Positions 22,533-33,592 are shown, numbered from the stretch's first letter. The stretch is DNA of 64,000 nucleotides from Metaphire vulgaris (GCA_018105865.1 JACLAT010000128.1:48271-112270), one strand, 5' to 3'. Numbers and translations: made by a program. The notes: generated by a model not told the origin, from the sequence alone.

Positions 22533-23045
22533 TTGGGAGCGGGAAGATGGCAGATTGGTAACATGCTAGAGCGGCACGCTGACAGAACGGGTTCGATTCC
22601 CGCAGGAGCCCCTAAGGTCGACTCAGCCTTCATTCGCTAGAGGGCGGTTGTAAATGAGCTTTGGCTGCGAAGGTAACACACGGGTCTAGAGCAGCGGTTT
22701 TCAATCCGTGGTCCGCGGACCAAAAGTGGTCCGCGAGAGGGCGTCTAGTGGTCCGCGGCATATTGAAAAAAAAAAACGAAAAACAAAATAATTACGGATA
22801 ACGTTTTTTTGCTTGTCGAGCCTTTTCGGCAGACACTGGTTTCATATTTCTCAGGTGGTCCGCGAAAAATTTTTGACACTCAAAAGTGGTCCACGAGACA
22901 AAGGGGTCTGAGAACCACGGGTCTGGAGAAAGCAATGACAAACTACTCTAGATTAATGGCTTTAGCCAGCTGCGTCGCTGCTTGCCTGAAACAGGAGATC
23001 AGCGACGGGCCCAACGCTCGAACTCGAGTATGGCCTTTCCCTTTT
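22533..23045 (+). mobile_element. tRNA-headed SINE interrupted by a hAT MITE
   Basis: Head GGGAGCGGGAAGATGGCAG with A box and B box GGTTCGATTCC (22590-22600); body CTCAGCCTTCATTCGCTAGA, GACAAACTACTCTAGATTAA and CTGCGTCGCTGCTTGCCTG. It has the same body as the SINEs at 13311 and 14350. The MITE at 22692-22920 splits the GGTCTAGAG/GGTCTGGAG position. Confidence 0.8.
22692..22920. mobile_element. hAT MITE, CAGCGGTTTTCAATCCGTGG family
   Basis: Left end CAGCGGTTTTCAATCC, right end GGGTCTGAGAACCACGG, rich in GTGGTCCGCG units. The 8-bp duplications GTCTAGAG (22684-22691) and GTCTGGAG (22921-22928) lie in a SINE body. The core GATAACGTTTTTTTGCTTGTC is at 22797. Confidence 0.8.
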
Positions 23046-23428
23046 TAACCATGCTCTATATTTAGTGCTATTAGACCCACGTAGGATGGCGGAATAAAAC
23101 CTGTACCACCATGTTTCATTGTAAATACTTTCACAACCCATGGAACAAAATGCACGAAATCTGGTGTATTTAAAGCGTTTGGAAGTGCAGATTGTCGTAG
23201 AAAGAGGATTTCGCAGAGTATGCGAGGTTCCGCAACTGAAAGCTTTTCGGTTTTCCTTCTATAGATTCTAAATCTTCTTCGTAATGTTCCCTGAATACAC
23301 TACAGCTGACGTTTAAGCTGCGAGCAGCATTGAAATGAGCTGTTATTTTTCGTAAAACTTGAAATTAGACGTAATTATTAAATCATTGTCTGCCATTTGG
23401 TTCGTTATTGGTAATGGTGATCATTAGA
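23046..23428. other. no recognisable feature
   Basis: No coding, RNA or element signal seen. Confidence 0.5.
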
Positions 23429-23436
23429 GGCCCGTT

Positions 23437-23608
23437 CAGGGTTTAATCTAGGCCGTTTCCGGGGGAAAATTGCCCTTCACCTCGGAAATTTCAAATTCCC
23501 CCTCCCGAAAATTTTGGAATACTACATCAACTAACAGCAGCCCCCTAGCAGAATTTCCCCCGACTTTGTCAGTTCCCCCCGGAGTCCAGTAGTCTAGATT
23601 AAACACTG
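23437..23608. mobile_element. hAT MITE, CAGTGTTTAATCTAGGCC family
   Basis: Ends CAGGGTTTAATCTAGGCC and CTAGATTAAACACTG, with a perfect duplication GGCCCGTT (23429-23436, 23609-23616). It is highly similar to 60887-61074 (GTTTCCGGGGGAAAATTGCC). Confidence 0.85.
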
Positions 23609-23761
23609 GGCCCGTTGGGTTGTAAACGGAATGATTCTATCGTGGATAGCCTCAGGGAAAATGGATATGATTAAATTCAACTCCTCGTGTAGGATTTGGT
23701 TAAATTTTGAACAATTTAAAATGCATTGCTGTAAAAACAAATATAGATTTAGTCCAGCGTT

Positions 23762-24050
23762 CAGTGGCGCGCATGCCAAGAGTGGTGGACGTCCGGAGAC
23801 CATGTTTAATTTGGATGGCCCCCGCCACTTCGGTGCAATGCGTTAACGAGCAAAAAAACACGCCGAGACAATTTGGATGCCCATATTTGGTGTGGATACC
23901 GGGGCCAAATGAGGTAAGAGTTTTCATGTAAAAAAAGCGTTGATGAGCAAAAAGGTCGCCAAGTCAATTTGTATACTCCTATCTGGTGTACAGTATACCC
24001 CGGGGGCCACCGTCCCACCGGTCCCCCTCCCTCTGTAGGCTACGCCACTG
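23762..24050. mobile_element. hAT MITE, CAGTGGCGCGCATGCC family
   Basis: Ends CAGTGGCGCGC and GTAGGCTACGCCACTG; duplications CCAGCGTT (23754-23761) and CCAGCGTG (24051-24058). Two copies of the reversed core are inside (AACGAGCAAAAAAACACGCC, GATGAGCAAAAAGGTCGCC), each followed by a similar GACAATTTGGATGCCC-type block, so the interior is itself a tandem duplication. Confidence 0.8.
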
Positions 24051-24533
24051 CCAGCGTGAGATTTAAAAAATACCTTCGCTAAGTGTTCTGAAAATCGAAA
24101 AGTATACGTATACAGTGTGAATTTGTTCCATATTCGGTTTCAACGGATCAATTCTTAGTTCTATCGCGTTGTTTGACCTCTGGCCTTTTGCCGCCGAGAG
24201 CAAGCAGAAACCCTTGCACGCGTAAGCTGTTAATACCCAGAGACGGAAGATTGGTTTTAACCCTTTCGACACGGCAGTCTGCATAACCGTTATGTTATGA
24301 AGCGGAAATGTCTGCTCTACGGGACTTAAGGGTTAATAATGCCTGACACGTAAGACAGTGACGCAGATGACGGTAAACACAAGACCGTGTTTTTACGTCT
24401 ACGGTGTATCTCGTCTAATTGCCAGCTTACAGAGAACGCAAAGAAGCACCACTTCTAAAACGCATACGACACGCACTGAAAGCGAATGAGCGAGAAGTGA
24501 GTGCGTAAGTAAGTAGGTGCATGGCTATGAAGC

Positions 24534-24666
24534 GGTGCTAGGACAAAATGTCAGCGGACAAAATGTCAGCGGATAAAATGTAACCCTAACTCTACAGTGT
24601 AGCCCTACCCTAAGCCGTGACATTTTGTCCTCTGACATTTTGTCCACGACATTTTATCCGGCAACG
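24534..24666. mobile_element. short GACAAAATGTC fold-back element
   Basis: Ends GGTGCTAGGACAAAATGTC and GACATTTTATCCGGCAACG; 9-bp duplication CTATGAAGC (24525-24533, 24667-24675). Each arm is three AGCGGACAAAATGTC-type units. The centre reads TAACCCTAACTCTACAG ... CCCTACCCTAAGCC. Confidence 0.8.
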
Positions 24667-24834
24667 CTATGAAGCAGTTTCATTTTGACTGCTCTCGGTG
24701 CGTCGTCAGAAAAGGCAGATGTAGGCCTGTCTTGGGGAAAAAGATATTTTCTGCAAGAATTCTGGACAGATTTAGAATTGTCTTATTTAATTTTTAGACC
24801 TCATTAGCCGGAGAAAAGCAGTGTGGAGTGCGAT

Positions 24835-25155
24835 GACTTGGTGGAGTAGGGGTAGGACTCTTGCCACGCAATCGGAGGGCAGCGGGTTCGAGTTTGACTC
24901 TACAGTCACTGCATAGGGACCTTGCTGGTCACCTCTGATTGTCTGCGTGGAAGGCATCGGGATTTCTAAAAGCCATAACGTGATTTAAAGTGGCTTAGGA
25001 GGCATTACTGCCCCTGTGTGGAAGCCACACAAGGAGAGCTAATGAAACGCTCCAGCGTGTAACCCACTCGGCCATTTTCCGCCCCTAAAAGTTTCTGCCG
25101 CTGCCGGGATTTTAACCAGGCACCTCAAGATTAGGTGACCAATGCGCTTACCACT
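24835..25155. mobile_element. SINE fragments in opposite orientations
   Basis: Bases 24838-24905 (+) look like a tRNA-derived head with B-box-like GGGTTCGAGTTTGACTC. Bases 24975-25085 (-) are the reverse of the GGGGCGGAAGATGG SINE family: ATTTAAAGTGGCTTAGGAGG ... CCACTCGGCCATTTTCCGCC. The junction suggests one inserted into or next to the other. Confidence 0.55.
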
Positions 25156-25353
25156 GTTCATGATATTTTGAAGTCTGATTGGCTAAATAACGAAAGATAT
25201 GCTAAATTAGCGGTTGCCTTCCTTCGTCCGAACAGCGGCTCTGTCCAAATACGACGCTGTTTGCCACGCGGTTAATTAATCACAATTAATCACAAGGGAA
25301 GCTATTTTGCAGCACGATTTTTTTTAATACGAAACTTTTATCATAGCCGAATG

Positions 25354-25473
<120 letters not shown>

Positions 25474-25625
25474 GGAGACGACGGTATGATGCAAATATTT
25501 GCTAGGTTCATCTGTTTTCTGGCGATCATATTTGTCTGTTTTTCAATTCATAATATGTTTACTGTATCTGTAACGTAAATTGGTATAATTCTCATCGTAA
25601 TTTTGCCACTGTTTCCTAAACCACA

Positions 25626-25714
25626 GCGTGATTTAAAGTCATTTAGAAGAGGTATTACCGCCTGTGTGAAAGCCACTAGAGGCGCCAACGGGGCCTGAAC
25701 CTCGCTTCCTCAAC
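25626..25714 (-). mobile_element. SINE fragment cut by a MITE
   Basis: CACAGCGTGATTTAAAGTC and GTGTGAAAGCCACTAGAGGC match the reverse of the SINE at 63593; the sequence stops at the MITE boundary 25715. Confidence 0.6.
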
Positions 25715-25890
25715 CAGTGGCGTAGCGAAGGGGGCAGTGAGGGCGAACCGCCCCCGAGGAACTTGCCCCAGGAGCGGCGTTTTCGAGATTTTCGATTTTT
25801 TGAATTTTGATCAGTTTTTTTGCTTTTGATAACGTTTTTTTGCCTGTCAGGAAAATTTCGGAGGCGGCGCTTTGCCTCGCTACGCCTCTG
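25715..25890. mobile_element. hAT MITE, CAGTGGCGTAGCG family
   Basis: Ends CAGTGGCGTAGCGAAGGG and GCCTCGCTACGCCTCTG; duplications TCCTCAAC (25707-25714) and TCGTCAAC (25891-25898). Core GATAACGTTTTTTTGCCTGTC at 25828. It matches the right half of the dimer at 1738-2226. Confidence 0.8.
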
Positions 25891-25959
25891 TCGTCAACAA
25901 CCTAAAAGACAAGACATTTTGAGATCAATCTACTTCTGCCTTCTTCTGTCTGCGCCCAA

Positions 25960-26104
25960 ACGACGTCTGACCTTTCAAGAAAACTGCAACGTTGCGCAAG
26001 TCTGCGCGACAACAAAAAAACGAACAAAGCCTGTTTTCTCGGAAGGATACTCTATAAACGACCGCGGCTTTTACGACGAAGAAAGTGCCGAGTGGAGAGC
26101 CTGA
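25960..26104 (+). CDS. possible terminal exon of an unknown protein
   Basis: An acceptor-like GACCTTTCAAG precedes an open frame that reads NCNVAQVCATTKKRTKPVFS then EGYSINDRGFYDEESAEWRA and a TGA at 26102. The acidic, aromatic C-terminus looks protein-like, but I recognise no family and see no upstream partner exon. It could be chance. Confidence 0.25.
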
Positions 26105-26339
26105 TAATTACGACACCAGTGCAATTAAAAATTAGAGGATCTTGGAAGGAGAAAGTCCTTCCAGTCTTCACTTGATTTATTGGCAGCGCCTACGTCCTCG
26201 ACCATCTTTTCGTTCGATTCTCTGCCACAAGAATAACAGTTCACAGCATAACACTTAACGTCAAGTCGCTTTCTGGGATCCGTCTTGAGATCGGAGCGGC
26301 GCCATATACGATGAATTTATTGCTGCAAATGATGTACTC

Positions 26340-26415
26340 GCGACAACGACGACGATGATGATATTGGTGGTGATGATTATGGTGGCGGTGATGATGATGG
26401 TGATGTTGTTGTTGT

Positions 26416-26456
<41 letters not shown>

Positions 26457-26482
26457 CTGATGATGATGATGATGATGGTGAT
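26340..26482. repeat. (GAT)n-rich microsatellite
   Basis: GATGATGAT with GGT and GTT interruptions. Confidence 0.9.
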
Positions 26483-27007
26483 CAAATGCCCAAACATACC
26501 ATTTTGATTTACTGTTTTATTAACGAGAGCAATAATGAATCTTTCAACCTTCTTCCTATCAAAGATTTCTTCCATTTCTCTCACATTCTCGTCCTCTCTC
26601 TCTCTCTTTCTTTCTATCTGTCTGTCTCTGTCTGTCTGTCTCTCCGTCTCTCTTTCCCGCATTCCTGTACCTGCTTGTACTGTTCATAGGATGCCAGCGA
26701 CTTGGAAAGTTGATTAAGCCTATCTTTCAGTCGTTGATAACATTTGCAGCTGTTGCTATATTTTGCTTCTGGTCTGCGATTGTATTTTCCGAATGCATTT
26801 TGCCTGCAGCAGAAGAATTCAGAGACCAGTATTCTAGTTCCTGATAAATTGTTTCAAACTCTGTAAAATTATAATCTGGCCTAACAAGCCTAGTCATCAT
26901 CATCATCATCCAGCTCCATAGGTGCTGTACCCGTAGGTGTCGACAGCCTGATTCATAATTTGCCTCTTTCTCGGTCCTGTGTAGATCTGGTTAGTGCATG
27001 TATGCAG

Positions 27008-28065
27008 TAGAGAGTGACACGGTAACGGTTACCGCGGATTTCCCGATGTAACCGCGGTAATTACCGCGGTAATGAGGACAATTCGGCCAAAAATTACCGC
27101 GGTAACTGTTTCATGTCATGCGGTAATACCGCGGGGACGGGGACATATACCACGGTAATACTGCGGTAACGGTGTCGGTATTATCAAGTTGATAATAATA
27201 ATTCTGATGACGCTGTGCAGGCGTTCTTGCTTTTCTGTATGTAGATATTTAGTAAATCAGTAGGTTATTCGTTAAGTATGTATGGTTGCAATTAAACACG
27301 GCGCTAGAGCAGTCGAATGACGTAACAACGTGCCGGAAGTTCTGCCTGGTACTTCCTTTTCCTGTGTCCCTTTTAAATTGTATTGTCTTGTGCACATGGC
27401 TTGTTATTTTTCATCACTCGATGCTATAAATGCAAAATGCGACATCGATAGATTGATTGAAAGTAAAAGTGAGTGAATATCTTTCCAAACGTATAACGGA
27501 GTGATGTCAGTGGCGGCTCTAGGATTTGGCAAGTGGGGGGCCGTTGGGGTGGCAACTTCTAATCGTGGGGGCCAACCATTTGTTGTTTAATGTATGTAGC
27601 ATTAAGTATAGGGTCCCAACTGGGGGCACTGGGGGGCCAGGCTCTCAATAGGGGGGCACGGGTCCCCCTGGCCCCTCCGGTGGAGCCGCCACTGAGTGAT
27701 GTGTGGCCACACTACGAGACGGTTGCACAATGGAGGACCGCCGCACTCAAGTGAGTACTGACGCTGTTGTCAATATTTTTGTTATACTTAAACTTTAATT
27801 GCATAATATTATCATTTAACAGTCGAAACATGACGTCATAATTTTAAAGCAAAAACGCAATAGCATATAACGATGAGTGTTTTTGTTAGCATATGCTAAC
27901 GGCTTACTGCGGGGACAATGCGGGGACGGAAAAGGCTGATGCCGGGATGGAGACAAATGCTGCGTGGATGGGGCGGGAACGGGGAGAAGCTATGCGGGGA
28001 CGGGAAGAAATGTTTGGGTGCGGGGTGGGGATGTGGATAAAATGTTGTCCCCGTGTCACTCTATT
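27008..28065. mobile_element. hAT-like element with TACCGCGGTAA arms
   Basis: Ends TAGAGAGTGACACGG and CCGTGTCACTCTATT; duplications GTATGCAG (27000-27007) and GTGTGCAG (28066-28073). The left arm is built of ACCGCGGTAA units (27020-27180); the right arm of GCGGGGACGGG-type units (27905-28050). No transposase relic. It contains the MITE at 27508-27694. Confidence 0.7.
27508..27694 (+). mobile_element. hAT MITE, CAGTGGCGGCTCTAGG family
   Basis: Ends CAGTGGCGGCTCTAGGATTT and GGTGGAGCCGCCACTG; perfect duplication AGTGATGT (27500-27507, 27695-27702). The interior GGCAACTTCTAATC ... AGGGTCCCAACTGGGGG is shared with 29511, 47423, 59630 and the dimer at 8825. Confidence 0.9.
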
Positions 28066-28249
28066 GTGTGCAGCTCCGCGTTCCCTCAATCTATACGATA
28101 TCATCCAACCGCTCTCTTCTCTCGGTCTGCCTCTTCGATTTTCTCCATCCATCCATTGTTCCTAGCATGATCTTCTTCGCCACTCTGCTGTCTTCCATCC
28201 TGCATCCTGCACACCTTTGACCGGGCTTATCCACCATAGACTGTCACCC

Positions 28250-28670
28250 GTTTGTTCGGCCGGATACCCTGGATTTGACCTGGATCTTTAGTGATTTGGA
28301 TTTGGTGTGCCATCGGTTGATGCTCCTGTGCATTATGAAAGTGGCGCTATAGAAGTTTAAGTTCATTTTTCTCTTTATCAATGTCTGCGTGATATTTGTT
28401 TTGTACTTGATTTTTTCTCGTATCGTTGTGTTCTTTATTTTCTGCTGTTATCTGATGTTCATTAACTAGTATCAATGTAAAATATGGCCATTAATAGAGA
28501 AAATATAATATTTTGCGACTTTGACTTGGGAAATGCACGATTTTTAGGTACATGTGTCTGAGGTACACGTAATAATATTTTCTTCCGACCTAACCTGGTT
28601 CTAAATCCGTTAGGATTTGTTTGTGCCATCAGCCGAAGTCCTTGGGAGTGGCGCCTTAGAAGTTGATTGA
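28250..28670 (+). mobile_element. CR1-like LINE 3' UTR fragments
   Basis: GACCTGGATCTTTAGTGATT, GTGCCATCGGTTGATGCTCC and GGCGCTATAGAAG at 28271-28355 match 48175-48255. A second, weaker copy (TTGTGCCATCAGCCGAAGTC CTTGGGAGTGGCGCC) is at 28618-28660. Confidence 0.5.
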
Positions 28671-28679
28671 TTGCTGTTA

Positions 28680-29265
28680 CACGGAGGTTGATGTGGTTCT
28701 TTCAAGGTTTTGAATGATGCAGTTCAGGGTTTCCCTTTGACAGCATTGGCCAACAACATAGCTGTTGACATATTATCGTGTTTCAGAATTTAAAGATGTC
28801 CCACGTTTTCGCCTGACAAGCAACTGAAAACGAGGCTGAACAACGGAAGTACACACACACAACGCGCATGCGCCGCCGAACACCGGGGGAAAAACTAATT
28901 TCCGTTGACCACCAGCCTTGGAAAATGTCACAAAGAGAACCAGTTACTCGCCTTAAATAACACAGGAGGAAATGTAATAGACGAACTCCGCCATAACCGT
29001 CGGCAAGCCCCGGATGAGAAAGGAACAGCCAGACGCACGTCGTCTTTTGACGGACGCGAGTCCAAAATAGACACACTATCAAATCAATCGAAGCAAAAAT
29101 CTCTTCATTCAATTAACCTTGGCAAAACGTAAGGTCAAAACATAATGCATAATAATACATAATACGTATCAGATATACAAATCAAAGGTTATTGGAAACT
29201 AAAATTAATTTTTACATTTATGTCCTGAATATAATAATCTTATAATAAAGTTTTTATCAGTCAAA
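28680..29265. other. no feature I can assign
   Basis: It contains CpG-rich open stretches on both strands around 28783-29130 without recognisable domains; the rest is AT-rich. Confidence 0.4.
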
Positions 29266-29269
29266 TAAT

Positions 29270-29760
29270 ATAACTAATCTGGTGAGGAATTTCCAGGTTG
29301 TGTCCTCGAGTTCTAAGAGTGTAGTTCTGTTGAGAGGTGGTTGCTTTATGGGGAAGGGACTTCCTTAGGAAGCGTAGATGTCTTCCATTGCCTGGAATAG
29401 ATCGTGGTCTAGTTGATTTACCATGTCTTCAAAATTCGGAATGGAATTGGAACCAAGATCAGTTTTCTACATGATTGAATGAATGTTTCGATTCTTTGTT
29501 TATCTCTAGCCAGTGACGGCTCTAGGATTTGGCAAGCGGGGGGCCGTTGGGGTGGCAACTTCTAATCATGGGGGCCAACCATTTATTGTTTAATGTATGT
29601 AGCATTAAGTATAGGGTCCCAACTGGGGGCCAGGCATTCAATAGGTGGCACGGGCCCCTGACTTCGCGGTGGAGCCGCCACTGTCTCTAGCATTAAGAAA
29701 GCCCTCCCAAGCAGGAGAAGCATATACAAATTTAGATCTCACAACTTCGCACATTCACGT
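29270..29760 (-). mobile_element. LINE C-terminal region, antisense, split by a MITE
   Basis: The minus strand reads AWEGFLNARDKQRIETFIQS-like, then CRKLILVPIPFRILKTW, a broken DHDLFQAMEDIYA segment and LRTRGHNLEIPH-like sequence. This is the standard C-terminal region of CR1/jockey-type LINEs (A-W-x-G-F ... D-x-x-R-I-E). The MITE at 29511-29683 sits inside, and reading resumes after its duplication. Confidence 0.7.
29511..29683 (+). mobile_element. hAT MITE, CAGTGGCGGCTCTAGG family
   Basis: Ends CAGTGACGGCTCTAGG and GGTGGAGCCGCCACTG with a perfect duplication TCTCTAGC (29503-29510, 29684-29691). Confidence 0.9.
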
Positions 29761-29764
29761 ATTC

Positions 29765-30260
29765 TTTTCAATTATGCAACCTACCCCACCCCTACACATT
29801 ACTCAACGATTTGCGCAAACTCCACGACCGATTCCTGACAGAATATGGGCCCTCTCCCCTCTCCCCTCTCCCCTCTCCCCGTGTCTACCAGTGGTTAATC
29901 CAATTTAAATGCACTTACCAGTCCATTTTGCGTTGTTCGCACCGGTGAATTATTGTTTCGTGTTTCTTCTTGCTCTGGTTTAAAACCCTTTGTGATCCGG
30001 CATCTACAGGAGCGCAGTAACAAGACCAAATAGCGTGCTTGTTTGCTGTGACTTGTGACCTTTTTTCAGAACGAAACGTGCCTGTGTTCTCTCGGGACTT
30101 GAAAAGCGCAGTAGCCTAATAAAAGCAGATGTCTGTCCCGACAGCTAAAACAGGCAGCATACACACATTTGCAGAGAAACAAATAAGAGTTAATAGCGAG
30201 CCTGAATAAAACACTGTCGCAAATGGAAATTCTTTTAGAATGTGGAAGACAAACCAATGA
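29765..30260. other. no recognisable feature
   Basis: Includes a short CCCCTCTCC tandem at 29849-29880; otherwise nothing supported. Confidence 0.5.
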
Positions 30261-30269
30261 TTTTCGACT

Positions 30270-30720
<451 letters not shown>

Positions 30721-30721
30721 G

Positions 30722-31205
30722 TGCCATGTATTGCTATGTTGGCGACCATGGATTTCCATTCTTCTCTGTTTCTGGTTTTTCTTATCAGTTCTATATTGTC
30801 GTTAGCTCTTTTTGCTTCGCATAGGCTGTTTGTGTACTTTAATCCTTGTCTCCCACTTGCTCTTCTTTCCCCTCTATTTTTCCTGCCATGACTAGATTTT
30901 CCATTCCGTCCTTTCTTATTAGATGTCCGAAAAATCAAGCTGTTGCTTTCTTATGGTTTTTAGCAATTTTCTTTTTTACACAAAAGGCTTTAGCACTTCC
31001 TCATTGGTTATTTTTTCAGTCCGTGTAATTTATTGCATATTGCATACGTCTGAGAAATCACATCTCTGCAGCATACAGCTTCTTTTCTGCTGCTTTTGTC
31101 AACGTCCATGTTTCTGACCTGTGCACCAGAACTGCATGCCCAAACATAGCTTTGAAGAATTCTGTGCCGTTCTGCTGCTGAAATATTCTGATCTTCGACT
31201 AGGCC
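30722..31205 (-). mobile_element. LINE post-RT region, antisense
   Basis: The minus strand encodes SETWTLTKAAEKKLYAAEM-like, then ANDNIELIRKTRNREEWKSM and VANIAIHGT, closely matching the plus-strand copy at 51400-51806 (RTTDNIELIRKARNREEWKS). Frames are broken in the middle. Confidence 0.75.
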
Positions 31206-31209
31206 CGCA

Positions 31210-31795
31210 TAAATAAGATTTTGTTATACAGCCTCTACTTATTTCAATGAGCATCTTCGAAACTTGCGAAACATTTCGTGATGAAGCGATAAGGTTCGCC
31301 TCCTAGCTGTGTACACCGTACACCTATAGCTGTAAGTGCACGCATATGACACGACGTAAGTGTGTCTTGAGTCGATTGCACAGGTAGACGCACCTTTGCA
31401 GATCGGAGAAACGCAGGTGCGGAGCAGCGACGACTCGTGTCAGAGATAACACCTGATGCCAAGTGTATACGCATGTCAGTGATAAGATAAGGAAGCGCCG
31501 CAGGGTCTGAGAGATCTGATGAAATGCATTCCGTTATCTTCCGTCATCCTCGGATTTCCATGCAACGAATCTCTTAAGTGCGTCAATCACTTGAACAGCA
31601 CACTTAACGCCAAAAATTATTGTCGTCTTTATATAATATATATATATATATATCTTATTACATAATTCTCGATGTCCGGTCTGTCTGTCGGTCACGATAC
31701 ACGACAGATCTTGCAAGACGCTGTTACCATAACAACGAAATTGTTTAATCTAAACCGTATAAACAACGCAGCGTTTAACGAAGCGTCTTAATTGC
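31210..31795. other. no recognisable feature
   Basis: Includes (AT)n at 31635-31653. An open frame on the minus strand (31244-31474) shows no known motif. Confidence 0.4.
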
Positions 31796-31802
31796 AGCTC
31801 AA

Positions 31803-32335
31803 ATCCCCGTTCCCTCTCCCCATCCCTCTCCCAATCGCCCCGGCCCCAACCCATCTTCGCCCCGCCCTACCACACAGGCCCCAAACCCACGTTCCCTTCC
31901 CTCCCCTCTTCACATCCCTATCCCAACCCCCTTCCATATCCCCATCCTTCTTCCAATCGCCCCGGCCCAACGCATCCCCGCTCAGACCCCAAACACATAC
32001 CCGCTCCGCCCTACCCCACAGGCCCCAAACCCCCGTTCCCTTTCCTTCACCCCATCCCTCTCCCAATCGCCCCAGGCCCAACCCATACCCGCCCCGTCCT
32101 ACCCAACAGGCCCCAAACCCCCGTTCCCCTTCCTCTCCCCATCCCTCTCCCAACCCCATTCCCTCTCCCCATCTCTTTCTCAATCGCCCCGGCCCCAACC
32201 CATCACCGCTCTTCCCTACCCCGCCGACCCCAAACCCCGTTCCCAAAACTATACAACGCTGCTCCGAAAACCCGCACAACCCACTTTACTCCTCCCAAAC
32301 CTCCCTATCCTTCCCCAATGCCCTGCCCCCCGTTA
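31803..32335. repeat. C-rich minisatellite
   Basis: Five or so irregular units of 80-150 bp built on CCCCGTTCCCTCTCCCCATC, CCTCTCCCAATCGCCCCGGC and GCCCTACCCCACAGGCCCC. There is extreme strand asymmetry (almost no G on the + strand); the minus strand has many GGGG runs and could form G-quadruplexes. Confidence 0.85.
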
Positions 32336-32479
32336 TTATATATATTTATTCCTTTCTAGCCTCAATACCTATTTCTTAAATTTAACCCTTCAAGTGGGGG
32401 ATTACATTTTTAGAAGCCGTCACCGTACTGGGGATTTAATTTTTGGAAAAGCGTTCTTCAGAAATTATTGCTGTACCGT

Positions 32480-32968
32480 TTTAAATTTGCTATATCTCAG
32501 GCTATATAGAAGCTAAAAAGATGAGGTTTGCACCATTGTTTAGATTTTTACTTCCTATTTCTAACCGTCCGTGCAAAACAAAAACATTTGGGGGTAGAGT
32601 CCACTTTACGGCCTAAAATATCACCCTCTCCCTCAAAATATTTCAAAGCCCCCTAGCAAAAACTTTTCAGCGTTAACCCCACTTTGGTCAGCGTCAACGT
32701 TGTAAAGGGATGTCAGAGGAACAAAATAAACCAAAAAGTTTGAAAATCGGTTTACATTTGGTAAAGATCTATCAATTCTAACCCGATGACCCCAATGTTT
32801 GAACATAAGTATTATCGGTGAATTTCGCGAAAGTTTAGAATTCTGAGAGTTTCCTAATTTTTTGAATTTGCTATATCTCAGGCTATATAAGAGCTAAGAA
32901 GATGAGGTTTGCACCATTGTTTAGCTTTTTTATTCCTCTTTCTAACCGTCCGTGCAAAACAAAAAAGT
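32480..32968. repeat. pair of direct repeats of about 100 bp
   Basis: TTGCTATATCTCAGGCTATA, AGATGAGGTTTGCACCATTG and TTCTAACCGTCCGTGCAAAA occur at 32487-32582 and again at 32869-32965, 382 bp apart. Confidence 0.8.
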
Positions 32969-33239
32969 CCAGCGTTCACGAGCTTTCCGACAATCAAGTG
33001 AGAATGAATAGCAGGCTGTTGTTCGGCGCGCAAAAGCAGCACTGCAAACAAGAGAATCAAGCACTGCATGTCGTTCGACACTGCCAAATCAGTACACTTA
33101 CCTTGACTATCAAGTTTCAGAAAATTCATGCGAATGGGCGTTAACTTGGTTGAAGGCAAAGGCGGCGAGTTAAGGATAATTAATTGCGCAAAATGCTATT
33201 GCATTTGCGCAAAATCGGGTGGTAAAACAGCCAATCTAC

Positions 33240-33268
33240 CCCGTCATTTTTGACGGGTAAACACCTAG
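33240..33268 (+). mobile_element. Helitron-like 3' terminus
   Basis: A CCCGTCA-TTTT-TGACGGG stem-loop, TAAACAC spacer, CTAG (33265-33268) followed by T. It shares CGTCATTTTTGACGG with 14051-14064. The direct-repeat region 32480-32968 may be part of the same element. Confidence 0.45.
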
Positions 33269-33318
33269 TATATATATATTATATATACTATAGTTTAAGA
33301 GGTCTATGACTATAGTCG

Positions 33319-33321
<3 letters not shown>

Positions 33322-33396
<75 letters not shown>

Positions 33397-33418
33397 TGTG
33401 TGTGACTGTGTGTGTGTA
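33322..33418. repeat. (AT)n(GT)n microsatellite
   Basis: About 19 AT units then about 26 GT units with few interruptions. Confidence 0.95.
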
Positions 33419-33435
33419 AACCTTCTCCTGCATTA

Positions 33436-33592
33436 TTCTCTAAATCTTATAATCAACTGGGTTCAAGTCGGGACTGTTTGGCGGCCAAAGATTAGGAAGT
33501 ATGAGATCAGAAGTTTCCTTTGTCAGCAGTTCAACAGTTTCATGAGTTTGGTGAGCGGGTGCACCATCTTGTTGAAATGTTTAATAATCTGA
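33436..33592 (-). pseudogene. mariner/maT-type transposase C-terminal fragment
   Basis: The minus strand reads FQQDGAPAHQTHETVELLTK, ETSDLILPNLWPPNSPDLNP, VDYKI. Q-D-G-A-P-A-H carries the second catalytic Asp and P-V-D-Y the third; 37 residues separate them, matching the DD37D (maT) subgroup. The ends of the element are not seen and the frame stops on both sides. Confidence 0.75.

Larger units (their letters stand above)
26885..28230 (-). mobile_element. LINE 3' fragment, antisense, split by a hAT element
   Basis: On the minus strand 28080-28190 encodes MDGENRRGRPREESGWMISY-like sequence (the G-R-R-x-G-R-P-R-x-R-W-x-D-D-I region after LINE reverse transcriptase). The sequence resumes across the hAT at 26890-27007 and ends in (TGATGA)n. 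The split point carries GTATGCAG/GTGTGCAG. Confidence 0.6.

Noticed and set aside
24534..24666. CRISPR-like array (regular GACAAAATGTC repeats)
   Set aside because: Units are inverted between two arms, spacers are absent, and the whole has a transposon target duplication in a eukaryotic context.
27893..28165. Gly-rich coding frame
   Set aside because: It lies over the GCGGGGACGGG array of a hAT-like element and the antisense LINE beyond it.
31792..32379. 195-codon Pro-rich frame
   Set aside because: Produced by the C-rich minisatellite; units are irregular in length and not multiples of three.
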